From CAYPIE01 sp964410665 (lineage in GTDB: Bacteria; Planctomycetota; Planctomycetia; Gemmatales; Gemmataceae), in assembly GCA_964410665.1 (NCBI GenBank), contig CAYPIE010000059.1, forward strand, positions 1 through 36,551: a stretch of 36,551 nucleotides of DNA, written 5' to 3'. Numbering within the stretch: the stretch's first letter is position 1; each line of letters opens with the position of its first letter. The position numbers and the translations under genes were made by a program. The notes under the pieces were generated by a model. The model was not told where the DNA came from and searched no databases. It saw only the letters and a list, made by a program, of their open reading frames with translations. Positions 15,992 to 26,200 of the stretch are shown here, one piece after another.

Positions 15992-18298
15992 TTAGCCATC
16001 GATATGGTCATCACCCGCGTTGAAGTGAATGTGAATCGGGTCGGAGGACTCCTTCTCGGCGACATCGGCATGGAAGATGTCACGATCGTTGTCGGAGAGG
16101 TGGCTCACTTCGCCCGTCTTTAACGCCTCATGCACGGGCATGCCGTTGGTGCTGGTCAGATCGCCGTCATACATGTAGTCGTTGGACCCATCGTGGCGGC
16201 TCTCGAAGTCATCGTTGCCGGTGCCACCGATCATGTGGTCGACGCCGGTCCCGCCGTTGAAGAAGTCCTGGCTAGCGAAGCCAAACATCATGTCTTCACC
16301 GTCGCCGCCTTCCAGACGATCCGTGCCGATGCCGCCCAGGATGGTATCATTGCCGGCCCCGCCTTTGACGTGGCCACCACCGTTGGTGATGTCGACATGG
16401 TCATGGCCTGCGCCAGCTTCGACATTGTCTTGGCCTTCACCCGCCATGACCACGTCGTTGCCAGCGCCGGTCTTGATCTGGCTGCCGCCATGGCCCACTT
16501 CGACGTGGTCATGGCCGCCGCCAGTCTCGACGTTGTCGAAGCCGTTGCCGCCCATCACGGTATCGTTGCCGTCATGGGTCACCACCAGGCTCCCGCCGTG
16601 GCCGGTCATAATCTGGTTGTTGCCAGTGCCACTGCCGGTGCGGATGTTGTCAAAGCCCTCGGCCATACAAACGATGTTGTCACCGGAGCCCAGATGCAGT
16701 TGGCTGGAGCCATTGCTGTCTTTGACATAGGTCGGAATGGCAAAGGTGCCGTTGGTTGGCTCGAGCACCATATCGTGACCATCCTTGGTGTAGATCATGA
16801 TGCTCTTGACCAGACTGGCGTCGTACATGTAGGTCCGCCAGCGGAGGAAGTCGGCGCGAACGACGACCTTTTCGCTCATCGACCGGGTGCGCCGGTCATA
16901 GTAGTTCACTTTGTCGATCAGAATAGTGTCACCCCGATCGGTACCGACAATCGTCAGCATGCCGGTGCTCTCATCCATGTACAGCCCGCCCCGCGGGTTG
17001 TCCAAGGCCGGATCAAGATCGGGCAATAGGTCACAGCTGTGGTTAAACTGCTCAATCGGCAGGGTCACCATGGCGTCCGCAGAGAAGCTATACACCTCGC
17101 CTTGCATCGGGCCAGCGGCCAGGTCGGGGAACAAGGGGCTGCTCTTGGTCGCGGCGTCGGGGCTGTAGATGGTGACCGCGGGCTTGATCTCTTGCTTATC
17201 CAGGGCGATGGTGTAGACCTTGCTGGAATCGCGAGCATCGATGCCGTAGAGGACACCATCGGAGCCGAAGTCGATCTGGATCCCGCCTGAACCCAAGGTC
17301 GGACTGCTTTCGGGGTAGATCTCGGTATAGCCAGCGCCAGTGTCGAGCTCAACCTTGAACAGGACATTGTTGCCGCTGTAGCTCGCCGCACCATAGAGGT
17401 AATCCGTCCCCCCTTCGTTGCGGATGGCCACATCCCCGAAGCCAAAGCGGATCTCTGAACCCTGGATGTCAACTTTGGTGTGGCTGCCCGCGTCGCCGGT
17501 CTGTTCATCGATGGCGAGGCCATAGATGTCATCGCTGCGCTGAGGGATGTAATAGTAGGTGTTGTTGTAGAAGGTGGCACCGGCCAGTTCGCCGCCCGGG
17601 AGGTCGTCGACAAGCTTGCGTTCTTCACCGGTATCCAGGTCCACGACATGAAGCGAATGACCGGCCACGGTGTAGTAGAACCGGTTGTTCTCAGCGTCGT
17701 AGGCGGTGCTGTTAAAGGCAACGGCGTTGCGATTGAACTTCACCGCCTGCGAGTGGCTGCTCAGAAGGTTCAGTTCGCCCGTGGCGGGGATAATCTCATA
17801 GATGTTGATTGGCAGTTCCTGGTTGGAACCGTTGGTTCGAAGCAATTCCAGTGAGAGCAGACGGGTTTGGCCCTGCAAGCTGTCTGCCGTTTCGACCTGG
17901 GCCTGCGTGGTCACTTCCAATTCCGCTCCCGAAGCGATGCTGACGCCATCGGACCAGAGGTCCAACAGAGCGATGTCATAGCTGACCATGGTCGGGGAAG
18001 CGGAATCCGGCTGGGTGTAGTCGACCCCGCCAATGGTCACGACAGTGGTGCCATCGGCAATCTGCCAGTTGTCGTTGGTAATGGCGTAGCTGACCATCAC
18101 CGAGTCGGCGTCAGATTCCACCGTGACCTCGCCGACTTGCACGCCCAGGCTGGTCACCAGAGGCATGGTCGCCGGGACGGCGCGATCTTCCAGGTTGGTC
18201 AGTGCCAAAGGTAACGGCCGGCGGCGCGCTGCATGGTCGCGGCGGCGAGTCGTACGATTCGAGCGAGAAACGAGACGGGAGAGCATTTCGCGCAACAT
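15992..18298 (-). CDS. exported planctomycete surface protein 1, propeller-like region plus C-terminal beta-roll
   Basis: 768 aa; ATG at 18298 follows AAAGGG. The N-terminus is basic (RSNRTTRRRDHAARRR) without a hydrophobic signal core and ends in LTNLEDRAVPA, the planctomycete extracellular-protein motif. Residues about 45-420 are beta-rich, with repeated 'YDAENNRFYYTVAG', 'LHVVDLDTGEE', 'YLYGAASYSGNNVLFKVELDTG' and 'GSDGVLYGIDA' units suggesting a beta-propeller. A shared C-terminal module starts near 430 (GMLTIVGTDRGDTILID) and leads into a calcium-binding-like beta-roll (about 545-710) built of 36-residue units. Unlike its two paralogues the roll is histidine-rich (GGGHDHVEVGHGG) and has almost no cysteine. 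It ends SDNDRDIFHAD... and FNAGDDHIDG. Likely cell-surface or matrix; no enzymatic motif. A promoter-like sequence lies about 210 nt upstream. Confidence 0.85.
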   Translation of the reverse strand: MLREMLSRLVSRSNRTTRRRDHAARRRPLPLALTNLEDRAVPATMPLVTSLGVQVGEVTVESDADSVMVSYAITNDNWQIADGTTVVTIGGVDYTQPDSASPTMVSYDIALLDLWSDGVSIASGAELEVTTQAQVETADSLQGQTRLLSLELLRTNGSNQELPINIYEIIPATGELNLLSSHSQAVKFNRNAVAFNSTAYDAENNRFYYTVAGHSLHVVDLDTGEERKLVDDLPGGELAGATFYNNTYYYIPQRSDDIYGLAIDEQTGDAGSHTKVDIQGSEIRFGFGDVAIRNEGGTDYLYGAASYSGNNVLFKVELDTGAGYTEIYPESSPTLGSGGIQIDFGSDGVLYGIDARDSSKVYTIALDKQEIKPAVTIYSPDAATKSSPLFPDLAAGPMQGEVYSFSADAMVTLPIEQFNHSCDLLPDLDPALDNPRGGLYMDESTGMLTIVGTDRGDTILIDKVNYYDRRTRSMSEKVVVRADFLRWRTYMYDASLVKSIMIYTKDGHDMVLEPTNGTFAIPTYVKDSNGSSQLHLGSGDNIVCMAEGFDNIRTGSGTGNNQIMTGHGGSLVVTHDGNDTVMGGNGFDNVETGGGHDHVEVGHGGSQIKTGAGNDVVMAGEGQDNVEAGAGHDHVDITNGGGHVKGGAGNDTILGGIGTDRLEGGDGEDMMFGFASQDFFNGGTGVDHMIGGTGNDDFESRHDGSNDYMYDGDLTSTNGMPVHEALKTGEVSHLSDNDRDIFHADVAEKESSDPIHIHFNAGDDHIDG
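16165..16665 (-). repeat. beta-roll array of gene 1 (36-residue super-repeat)
   Basis: Successive protein units begin FDNIRTGSG, FDNVETGGG, QDNVEAGAG and TDRLEGGDG. Each 36-residue unit consists of four 9-residue turns, with a GFDN turn alternating with a GGS turn two turns later. Related to RTX/hemolysin-type nonapeptides (GGxGxDxLx). Confidence 0.75.
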
Positions 18299-18483
18299 GA
18301 GAGTACCCTTTGTTCAGGATGTACGGAAAATCCGCGGGGGCCGACAAAGTCCTCGCATACGCACCGGTGGTTGCGTCCTCCAGGCAGCCAATGGTCCGGT
18401 ATCGGTCTCCCACCCCAAGGAGGGGACTTGGTGGCAGGACGCTCGTCTTGAGCTCTGTCAACAAGAATCAACTATAAGGCAAG

Positions 18484-18503
18484 AATAACTTGCTAACAGC
18501 CGA
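18484..18503 (-). promoter_or_regulatory. 20-bp element shared with beta-roll gene 2
   Basis: Minus-strand TCGGCTGTTAGCAAGTTATT. It matches 17 of 20 positions with 22857-22838, and in both cases lies 10-13 nt after the predicted -10 box, that is in the first transcribed bases. Candidate common regulatory site; no known motif recognised. Confidence 0.45.
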
Positions 18504-18516
18504 CTTTATTCTTCTT

Positions 18517-18544
18517 ACCATAACACAGAAAGATGATGTGTCAA
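18517..18544 (-). promoter_or_regulatory. predicted promoter of beta-roll gene 1
   Basis: Minus-strand TTGACA (18544-18539), 16-bp spacer, TATGGT (18522-18517). The -35 is perfect and the -10 matches 4 of 6. The leader to the ATG at 18298 would be about 210 nt. The surrounding 451-bp gap (18299-18749) is AT-rich and holds no credible gene. Confidence 0.5.
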
Positions 18545-18640
18545 CACCAGAAATGAAATATTTGTTACGAACAATAATTGCTTTCCGTTCTTCGACTGCC
18601 ACCCGGCCTACCTCGTTCCAAAAAATTACTTCCAAAGTAT

Positions 18641-18685
18641 AACGCCGCCGGACAACATCTCCGCAGAGGGTTGTCCGGCGGCGTT
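18641..18685 (-). terminator. strong hairpin downstream of beta-roll gene 2
   Basis: AACGCCGCCGGACAAC (18641-18656) pairs perfectly over 16 bp with 18670-18685, around a 13-nt loop. It lies 65 nt past the stop of gene 2. On the minus strand it is followed by ATACTTTGG and, about 15 nt further, TTTTTT. The most convincing transcription terminator candidate of the window. Confidence 0.65.
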
Positions 18686-18749
18686 ACTAGAGCAGGCGCA
18701 TCCCAGTGAAGAAGCCCGCCGGAGCATTCGCCAGCTTCTGAACATGGGA

Positions 18750-21700
18750 TCAGCCGATCAGGTCGTTGCCACCCTTTCGGATGACATCTTCACTCTCCGA
18801 AGCCTGGAACGTGTCCACATCCGCGTCCGAGACGTTCACCACCTTGGTATCCACGTTCCCCCGAGTCAGACCTTCTAGCGCGGCCAAGATCGATTCCAGA
18901 TCGGTATTGCCATCGCTATCCTCGACGTCGCCGTCGAACAGGAAGTCTAACCGGCCGTCCCGTGCGACGAAGATGTCGTTGCCGCCGCCACCCACTACAG
19001 TGTCGCGGCCGGCACCGCCGTTCAGGATATCTTGGAAGCCTAGGCCCAACAGCACATCCTTGCCGTTGCCCCCCTTGAAGTCATCGCGGCCAGCGCCGCC
19101 GATCATGGTGTCGTTGCCGTTCCCCCCGTCGACGCAGCTGCCACCGGCGCCGCCGTCGAAGAAGTCGTTGCCGCGACCCAGGTCGCCGCCGTCGTAGCCG
19201 GCGCCGCCGGTAACGCTGTCGTCCCCGGCCCCGGTGCTGAAGCAGCTGCCGCCGTTCCCGACTTCAACGCAGTCGTTGCCCGAACCGGTAGAGATGTTGT
19301 CAAAGCCGTCGCCGGCAACAATGATGTTGTTTCCGTTGCCGGTGCGGATCGAGCTGCCGCCATCCCCGGTCGAGATGCAATTGTTGCCGTCGCCGGTGGT
19401 GATGCTGTCGAAGCCATCGGCCAAGCACAGCCGGTTGTCACCATTGCCCAGGCCAATACAAGTGTTGCCACCGCTGTCCTTGATCAGCGTGTCGATGTGC
19501 ACATGCTGATCCTGGGTGATCATCTCATCGCCCAACAACGAGACGATGACAATCTTGCTCAGCCCGTCGAAGTAAAAATCCTTCCACTGGAAATAGTCCA
19601 CCTGGCGGCCATCGATCTTGACATAGGTGTCGCGGGGCAAGCTGGTTCGTAGGAAGACCGCATCCTTGTCACCGTCGACGCCGCGGAACTCAAACGTGTC
19701 GTGCCCGTCGGTACCGCCCAAGTACAAGGTGTCTCCCTCGACGATGATGTACGGCTGATCTTTCTTCGGCTCGAAGATTTCATCGTCACAATCACAATCC
19801 TTGTCGGCGGGCGGAGCCGCCGCCGGCAGCGGCACCGTGGCATCCCCCGGGTCCGTCACCGGCGGGCCCATCGGCGGCTCCCCCGTCACCGTCGCCATAT
19901 TGTCCACCAGACCCGCCTCGATGTCTTCCTGGGTGATCGCGTACTCACCCGTGAACGTCGTGCTGTCGCTCATCCCCGGGGCCAGGCTCGCGATCGGGCC
20001 CCCCAGCACCATGATCAACGGGTCACTCAAGGTGATATTGGTCAGCGTCACGTTCCCGTCGTTGGTCACCGTGAACGTGTACGCGATCGTTTCACCCACG
20101 TCCGCCAACCCGTTCCCGTTCTCGTCCTGGAACGTGCCCGTCTTCACCAGACCGATCGATGGGGTTTGCTCGACCGACACCGTGTTGGTGTCGGTCTCCA
20201 TCACCTCGCGGTCCTTCGGATCCGTCCCCTTGGCCGTGGCAACGTTGGTCACCAACCCCGCATCCACCTGGGCTTGCGTCAGCGTCGCCGTCGCCATGCC
20301 CGCGGCCACGGCACCCACTGCCAGGTCGTCGGCCACACCGTCATTGTCCTCGTCGGTCAGACCACTGCTCAGCGTGATCGCACCCAGCTGGTCGTCGGTC
20401 AGGGTCACGTTGAACAACGTCACGTTCCCGTCGTTGGTCACCTGGTAGGTGTAGACGATCTGGTCACCGGCATCGGCACCGTTACCGTCCTCGTCCACCA
20501 CACCACCATTCGTCTTCACCAGGTCGATCGATGGGGTTTGCTCGACCGACACCGTGTTGGTGTCGGTCTCCATCACCTCNNNNNNNNNNNNNNNNNNNNN
20601 NNNNNNNNNNNNNNNNNNNNNNNNNNNNNNNNNNNNNNNNNNNNNNNNNNNNNNNNNNNNNNNNNNNNNNNNNNNNNNNTCCTCGTCCACCACACCACCA
20701 TTCGTCTTCACCAGGTCGATCGATGGGGTTTGCTGGATAGGTACCTCTTCTGTGGCTTTAACCATCGGAGTTTGATTGGTTGTCAAGCAAACCGTGTTGT
20801 CGATGTCGCCATCACCACCACCATTACCATCGATATCGCTTTGCTGGACCGTCAAGGTGCCGGTGTAGGTCCAAGTTTCGCCGCGCTCCAAGATGCCGTC
20901 TTGGTTCTTGGATTCGACCGGTCCGGTGAGTGTGTCGGCGAGCGCGGGGTCGTCAATCACGACGTTGGTCAGATCCTGGAAGCCGACGTTACTGACTTGG
21001 ATAGTATACGTAATGACATCGCCAGCCTCATCGACGATGCCGTTACTATCGATGCTACCGTCCGGGTTAGTGACCAGGATGGCTTCCTTGTTGAGGAAGG
21101 GTACCGCCAAGGGCACCACCAGGGTGCCGAGGTCGAGCCCTTGGCCATCACCTGAAAACGAGCGGCTCGGATCTTGTCCCCAGACAACGGCGATATTGAC
21201 AGGGCTGCCATCAGGAATGAGGTTGCTGTCCGCATCGGTCGAGTTGGAAACGATGATAGCACCAGTAAGGTCCTCATCGTCCTCAGCGCCAGAAAAGACG
21301 CTAGAATCGTCGACAATCCGGAGTGAGTCCAGAGCGTCAACCGCGACGCTGTTATCGAATGTTCCGTCCCCATCAAAGTCGATGAAAATTACACTGTCTT
21401 CGACTGGCGTCACCCAGACCGGGCTGCGAGACTGCATGCCGGGGTCGGTCGCCCCACGGCCCAAGCCGACCAGCGCCTGGGAGGTCAGCTGATCCACCGG
21501 CACCAGCGGGAAGCCCCAATCAAAGATCTGCCCGCCGTCATCCGCGTCGATCTGGGCCAAGGCATAGAAAACGGGTGTAGCACCACCGTTCTCGCTGTCT
21601 TCTGTGAAGAACCGAAGGCCCGAGACTTCATCCCCCGAGAGGTTGATGTCACCCCCACCGTCCACCTCGATGAAGGCAGATTCGTTGGGATCGACGTTGA

Positions 21701-22695
21701 AAGTCCCACTGGGACTGTCTGCCCCTTCGTAGGAGATGGTGATTTCAACATCGTTGGGGTTGTAGAACCAGTAACCCGTCGAGCCTACTTCCTCAGCCAC
21801 CGGAGTGACGTACTCGTTGGACCACTCGTCAGCGTCTACCTGGGCATACCAGCGTAGCTCGTAGGTGTCGTTGATGTCACCAGTTACCAAATCGACCTGC
21901 ACGGGTCGGCTGGACGTGAGCACATCTCCCTCGTTGAGGTCTTCCACGACGAAGTTGTCACCGGTGTCGATGGTGCCCAGGGACGAGCCGTTCAGGAACA
22001 GCTCGGTGTCGTCTTCGCCTGCCATCACATAGAAGACGGAATATTGGAACGGGTCCGTACCACTAAAGTCCGGGGTATCCTCACCGACCGGAGCAATAAA
22101 TCGGTCGCCCCACTCATCTTGATTGAACACCTCCACGGCACCGGCCATCAGGGATCCGGGCGTGTCCGGGAAGGCGAAGCGGGTGACGGCGACCGGCAGG
22201 GTCGCCTGAATGCGGTCGGCACCGTCGAACAGAATGGTGTTGGGGTTGCGGTAGTTGTTGGCCTGGGGGATCGCATTGTCCAGGACAATGGCGTCGCCTC
22301 CTGAGAGGATGTCAGTCGGGAAGCCCGGGGCGACACCGTTGTTTGTGTCGCCATCGCCCCAGATTTGTGTGCTAGTCTGCTTAGTATCCGGGTTGTTGAA
22401 GTTCGGGTCGTAGCCGTCCTCCCAGTGGTCATAGTAAACAAACGTACCATCAGCAGCGATGGCGATGGAAATGACGTTGTTCACCGCTCCGGCCGCATCG
22501 TCATTAATCGTGTCGAACGTTGCGAACAGGTCGTCTTCAGGCAGCGGCACGAAATAGGTCTGAACCGGGTCGGCCAGCGTGGCCGGCACGGCCCGGTCTT
22601 CGAGCGATTCCAGCCGCAGCGGGCGGTTGTGCAGACGCGAGGGACGGGGGGGGCTTGTGGTTGCGGTTGAACTTCCACCAGTGGCGAAGAGTCAT
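18750..22695 (-). CDS. exported planctomycete surface protein 2 with DUF11 repeats and beta-roll; frame broken at a C8 tract
   Basis: The main frame (18750-22589) begins inside the motif LESLEDRAVPA at a GTG that is not a plausible start; the same frame has a TGA at 22694-22692 and no usable start in between. An ATG at 22695 with GAGGAA 8 nt upstream opens another frame (MTLRHWWKFNRNHK) that runs into eight C residues (22653-22646). Removing one C joins the two as ...NHKPPRPSRLHNRPLRLESLEDR, just like the paralogues' N-termini, giving about 1,310 aa plus the gap. Domains: an N-terminal beta domain with FVYYDHWEDGYDPNF (IgGFc-binding-like families), DUF11-type repeats of 124 aa (TPSIDLVKTNGG starts) interrupted by the N run, a CDCDDE linker, then the shared C-terminal module and a cysteine-bearing beta-roll, ending GGNDLIG. 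Either phase-variable, a recent pseudogene, or a base-calling error. Confidence 0.8.
18955..19425 (-). repeat. beta-roll array of gene 2 (36-residue super-repeat with cysteines)
   Basis: Units begin FDSITTGDG, FDNISTGSG, YDGGDLGRG and RDDFKGGNG, each 36 residues (4 x 9). Cysteines recur at NNCIS, NDCVE, GGSCF and GGSCV, the same register as in gene 3. Confidence 0.75.
19860..21080 (-). repeat. DUF11-type repeat region, near-identical 372-bp unit
   Basis: The segment starting at 20161 recurs at 20533 (372 bp = 124 codons), with long identical stretches, and its start recurs again at 20725 beyond the N gap. Flanking repeats (to about 19860 and 21080) are diverged copies of the same domain (LVKTGTFQDENGNGLADVGE; NPDGSIDSNGIVDEAGD). 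Copy number is unresolved because of the gap. Confidence 0.8.
20580..20679. other. assembly gap, 100 N
   Basis: Exactly 100 N, the usual placeholder for a gap of unknown length. It falls inside the 372-bp repeats, with one repeat copy on each side. If only one unit is interrupted, the missing sequence would be 280 bp, or 280 plus multiples of 372. Confidence 0.97.
22646..22653 (-). repeat. homopolymer tract C8 (gene sense) at the frameshift of gene 2
   Basis: Eight consecutive G on the plus strand (C on the coding strand), located at codons 15-17 after the well-supported ATG at 22695. The reading frame upstream and downstream differs by exactly one base across this tract. Confidence 0.9.
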
Positions 22696-22821
22696 CTGAG
22701 CATTCCTCGTGTGAATCGGGGCAGCGAGAGGGGCTCGCTCCACAGGGTGCACAGGATCGGCCGCGGCTTGTCCTCAGGGGGAACAGACCGGAGGCTCACC
22801 GTGAGCCCAGTTACCAAATGC

Positions 22822-22840
22822 ATTTCACTAAAAGTGAAAT
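22822..22840. promoter_or_regulatory. perfect 8-bp inverted repeat in the leader of gene 2
   Basis: ATTTCACT-AAA-AGTGAAAT, immediately downstream of the shared 20-bp element. Operator-like symmetry or a small AT-rich hairpin in the mRNA leader. No equivalent was seen upstream of gene 1. Confidence 0.4.
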
Positions 22841-22857
22841 TATTTGCTAAAAGCCGA
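22838..22857 (-). promoter_or_regulatory. 20-bp element shared with beta-roll gene 1
   Basis: Minus-strand TCGGCTTTTAGCAAATAATT, 17 of 20 identical to the element at 18503-18484, beginning 10 nt after the predicted -10 box. Confidence 0.45.
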
Positions 22858-22867
22858 TATGCTAGAG

Positions 22868-22896
22868 AGTATCGCCGAGATTGATGACCGAGTCAA
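22868..22896 (-). promoter_or_regulatory. predicted promoter of beta-roll gene 2
   Basis: Minus-strand TTGACT (22896-22891), 17-bp spacer, GATACT (22873-22868). The predicted start is about 165 nt before the ATG at 22695. The rest of the 535-bp gap (22696-23230) contains only the downstream hairpin of gene 3 and an unsupported plus-strand frame. Confidence 0.45.
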
Positions 22897-23157
22897 TACT
22901 ATAGATGAATTATTTGCCGATACAATAATCCCAAAGCTAGCGTTATCCGCGAATAATGCAAACAATCGTTCCATGGCTCCGTCGCTAGAACTCGTCTATT
23001 CTTCAATCATCAGCGAGGATTGCCCCACTTCAGGCGCCGTTTCTGCGGGGTTAGCAGGGCGTCGGCGCAGCTGGGATCAAATCGATAGGACAACTCAAAT
23101 TGAAGTGAAGCAAGCAAGAAAGTTGGTGTGTTCCGTGGAACAGGTGCTCCACCAAAG

Positions 23158-23199
23158 ACGACTTCGGGGGAGCCACGCGAACATGGCTCCCCCGGTCGT
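23158..23199 (-). terminator. hairpin downstream of beta-roll gene 3
   Basis: GGGGGAGCC (23166-23174) pairs with GGCTCCCCC (23185-23193) around a 10-nt loop, extended by ACGAC/GTCGT outside a small internal loop. It lies 32 nt past the stop of gene 3. On the minus strand CTTTGG follows, as after the gene 2 hairpin. Confidence 0.55.
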
Positions 23200-23230
23200 T
23201 GGGCGATTTCGTTCGACCTAGAATTCGGGC

Positions 23231-26200
23231 TTAGCCGATCAGGTCGTTGCTGCCACTGACAATCACATCCGTGTCTTCGGAGTGGAAAGTGTCGCGATCG
23301 GTATCCGACGGGAAGGTCAGGCCGCTGAAATCCAGATTGGCGAGCTTAGTGATGAGTTCCTCTCCTTCCGCACCGACGACATTGCCATCCGCCATGTAAT
23401 CCGTGAAGCCATCGCGTGAGAAGAAGATATCTTCGCCGTCACCGCCGATCATGACATCGATACCCGAACCACCCTTGAGGAAGTCCTGGGAACCCAGGCC
23501 CAAGAGCACATCGTTGCCATCGTTCCCACCGAAGTCGTCGCGGCCGTTACCGCCGATCATGGTGTCGTCGCCATTGCCACCCATCACGCAACTGCCACCG
23601 TTGCCACCGTTGAAGTAGTCATCTCCATCGCCAAGACTGCCGCCATCGTAGCCCTCGCGAGCGGTGACACTGTCATTGCCCGACCCGGCGTCGAAGCAAC
23701 TGCCACCGTTGCCGACATCGATGCAGTCGTGGCCACCGGCAGTGGAGATGTTGTCGAAGCCGTTGCCGGCCACGATGGTGTCGTTGCCATTGCCGGTGTT
23801 GATGTTACTTCCACCGTTGCCAACGTCGATGTAGTTGGTGCTCTTGCTGCTGGTGCGGATGTTGTCAAAGCCTTCCTTGGTGCAGACGATGTTGAAGCCG
23901 TCGCCCAGATCGAAGCAGCTGTTGCCACCGGTGTCCTCGATTTGAGTGACCAGCTTGGCAAAGTCGTCACTGCGATCGGGATCAAAGTCGCCAAAGCCCG
24001 GACGTTGGCCAATCATGTCATCGCCCATGCCCGTGAGGATGATGATGTTGGTGACCAGCCCATCGATGAGGATCGGACGCCGATTCATCCGCTCGTTGCG
24101 CGACAGCCCTTCCTCGTCGGACACGTTGTCACCGTTGAGGTCGATGAACAAGTCGGTACGGTGTAGGAAGTTGCCGCTGACGAAAAAGCCGCTCTCGCCC
24201 GACACATCGCCATAGGCCCCTTCAAAGCCCAGGCTGTCGTGGGCATCGGTCAGGATCACAAACAGGTGGTTGTCCTTGAGGATCAACGCCGGCCCGTCTT
24301 CAAAGGTCCGGTCGTGCGGCAAGACAATTTCGGGCTTCTCAAAGCCCTTGTCGACCGGTGCTTCGTAATCCTTGATCGCCGGCTGGCCGTAAGGATCGTT
24401 GGTGTTGGGGCCCGATTCGTCTTGAGTGTTCGGGTTGGTGTCGCGAACCACGGTGGTATCGTCGATCGTCAGTTCCACGAAGGCGTTTGCCGTGACCCGT
24501 CCGGCGGTAGAGCTGTTGATGGTCACCATGGCCTGGCCGTTGACGTCGGTGGTGGCGTACTCGTCATTCGCGAAATTGCCGTCGCCGTTCTCATCAGCCG
24601 AATCGTCCAAGACAGCGTCCGTCCCTTCATTCTCGATCACGAACAGGACTCGCTCACCTGAAGCGGGCACGAAGCCGCCACCTTGGCCGTCATTGACATG
24701 GACCGTTGCGACGAAGGTGTGCTCATCGCCCACCAGGTTAAGGGCTTCGTTCGGATCGATGTCGATCTTGGCGTCGACATAGGTCTTGACCGCCGGCTCG
24801 CCGTGGGGATCGTAGGTGTCAGGGCCCGAGACAGCGGTGGTGTTCGGGAGGGTGTCGCGAACCATCGTCACACCGCCGTACGTCCACATCACGCTGGCGT
24901 TGGCGATCACCTGGCCGGCAGTGTTGCTGTTGATGTTGATGCTGGCTTCGCCATCGTCATTGGTGTTGACCGTGTAGGTGCCTGCGTTGGCACTGGCCCC
25001 GTAAACATTCTCGATGGTGAATGTCACCGGAGTGCCTTCGGGGGCCCGTACGAAGCCGCTGCCTTCGTTCAGCGACACCACCGCCGTGAAGACGTGATAG
25101 TCGCCGACTTCGTTGGTCTCGTCCGGGTAGATGTCGATCTTGGCGTCGATGTATTTCTTGACCGCCGATTCACCGTAAGGGTCGTAGGTATTGGGACCCG
25201 ACTCGGCCTGGGTGTTCGGGTCGGTGTCGCGCACCAGCGTCACGTCGTCGTAAGTCCATGTCACACGGGCGTTGGCAGTCACCTGACCTGCCGAGTCGCT
25301 GTTAATGGTGACCCGAGCCTGGCCGTTGCCGTCAGTGGTGGCGTACTCATCATTGTCGTAGATGCCATCGTTATTCTCGTCAGCCGACGCGTCTAGAACG
25401 GCGTCCGTCCCATCGTTTTCGATCACAAACAATACTTGCAGGCCTTCAACGCGCTGGAAGCCGCCACCTTGACCGTCATTGACCTGTACGGTCGCGACAA
25501 AGGTATGCTCATCGCCGACCTGGTTGAACGCTAGGTTCGGGTCGATGTCGATCTTGGCGTCGATGTATTTCTTGACCGCCGATTCACCGTAAGGGTCGTA
25601 GGTATTGGGACCCGACTCGGCCTGGGTGTTCGGGTCGGTGTCGCGGGTCAGCGTCACGTCGTCGTAAGTCCACGTCACACGGGCGTTGGCGATCACCTGG
25701 CCGGCGGTGTCACTGTTGATGGTGATGCTGGCTTCGCCATTCGCATCGGTGTTGACCGTGTAGGTGCCTGCGTCGGCACTGGCCCCGTAAGCATTCTGGA
25801 TGGTGAACGTCACCGGAGTGCCTTCGGGGGCCCGTACGAAGCCGCTGCCTTCGTTCAGCGACACCACCGCCGTGAAGACGTGATAGTCGCCGACTTCGTT
25901 GGTCTCGTCCGGGTAGATGTCGATCTTGGCGTCGATGTATTTCTTGACCGCCGATTCACCGTAAGGGTCGTAGGTATTGGGACCCGACTCGGCCTGGGTG
26001 TTCGGGTCGGTGTCGCGCTCCAGCGTCAAGTCGCCGTAAGTCCACTCCACACTGGCGTTGGCAATCACCTGGCCGGCGGTGTCGCTGTTGATGGTGATGC
26101 TGGCCATCCCGTTGTCAGTGTTGACCGTGTAGGTGCCTGCGTCGGCACTGGCCCCGTAAGCATTCTCGATGGTGAACGTCACCGGGGTACCGTTCGGAGC

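Noticed and set aside
16130..17029. Plus-strand open frame of about 300 codons opposite beta-roll gene 1
   Set aside because: Antisense of the GGxGxD-coding repeat; low-complexity Ala/Val/Asp product, no ribosome site, no family.
19701..21155. Long plus-strand open frame (484 codons) opposite beta-roll gene 2
   Set aside because: Antisense shadow of the repeated DUF11-type coding sequence; composition is His/Arg/Gly/Val repeats mirroring the sense codons, and it crosses the N gap.
22844..23221. Plus-strand frame of 125 codons in the gap between genes 2 and 3
   Set aside because: Runs through the predicted promoter of gene 2 and the terminator hairpin of gene 3, no ribosome site and no recognisable protein features.
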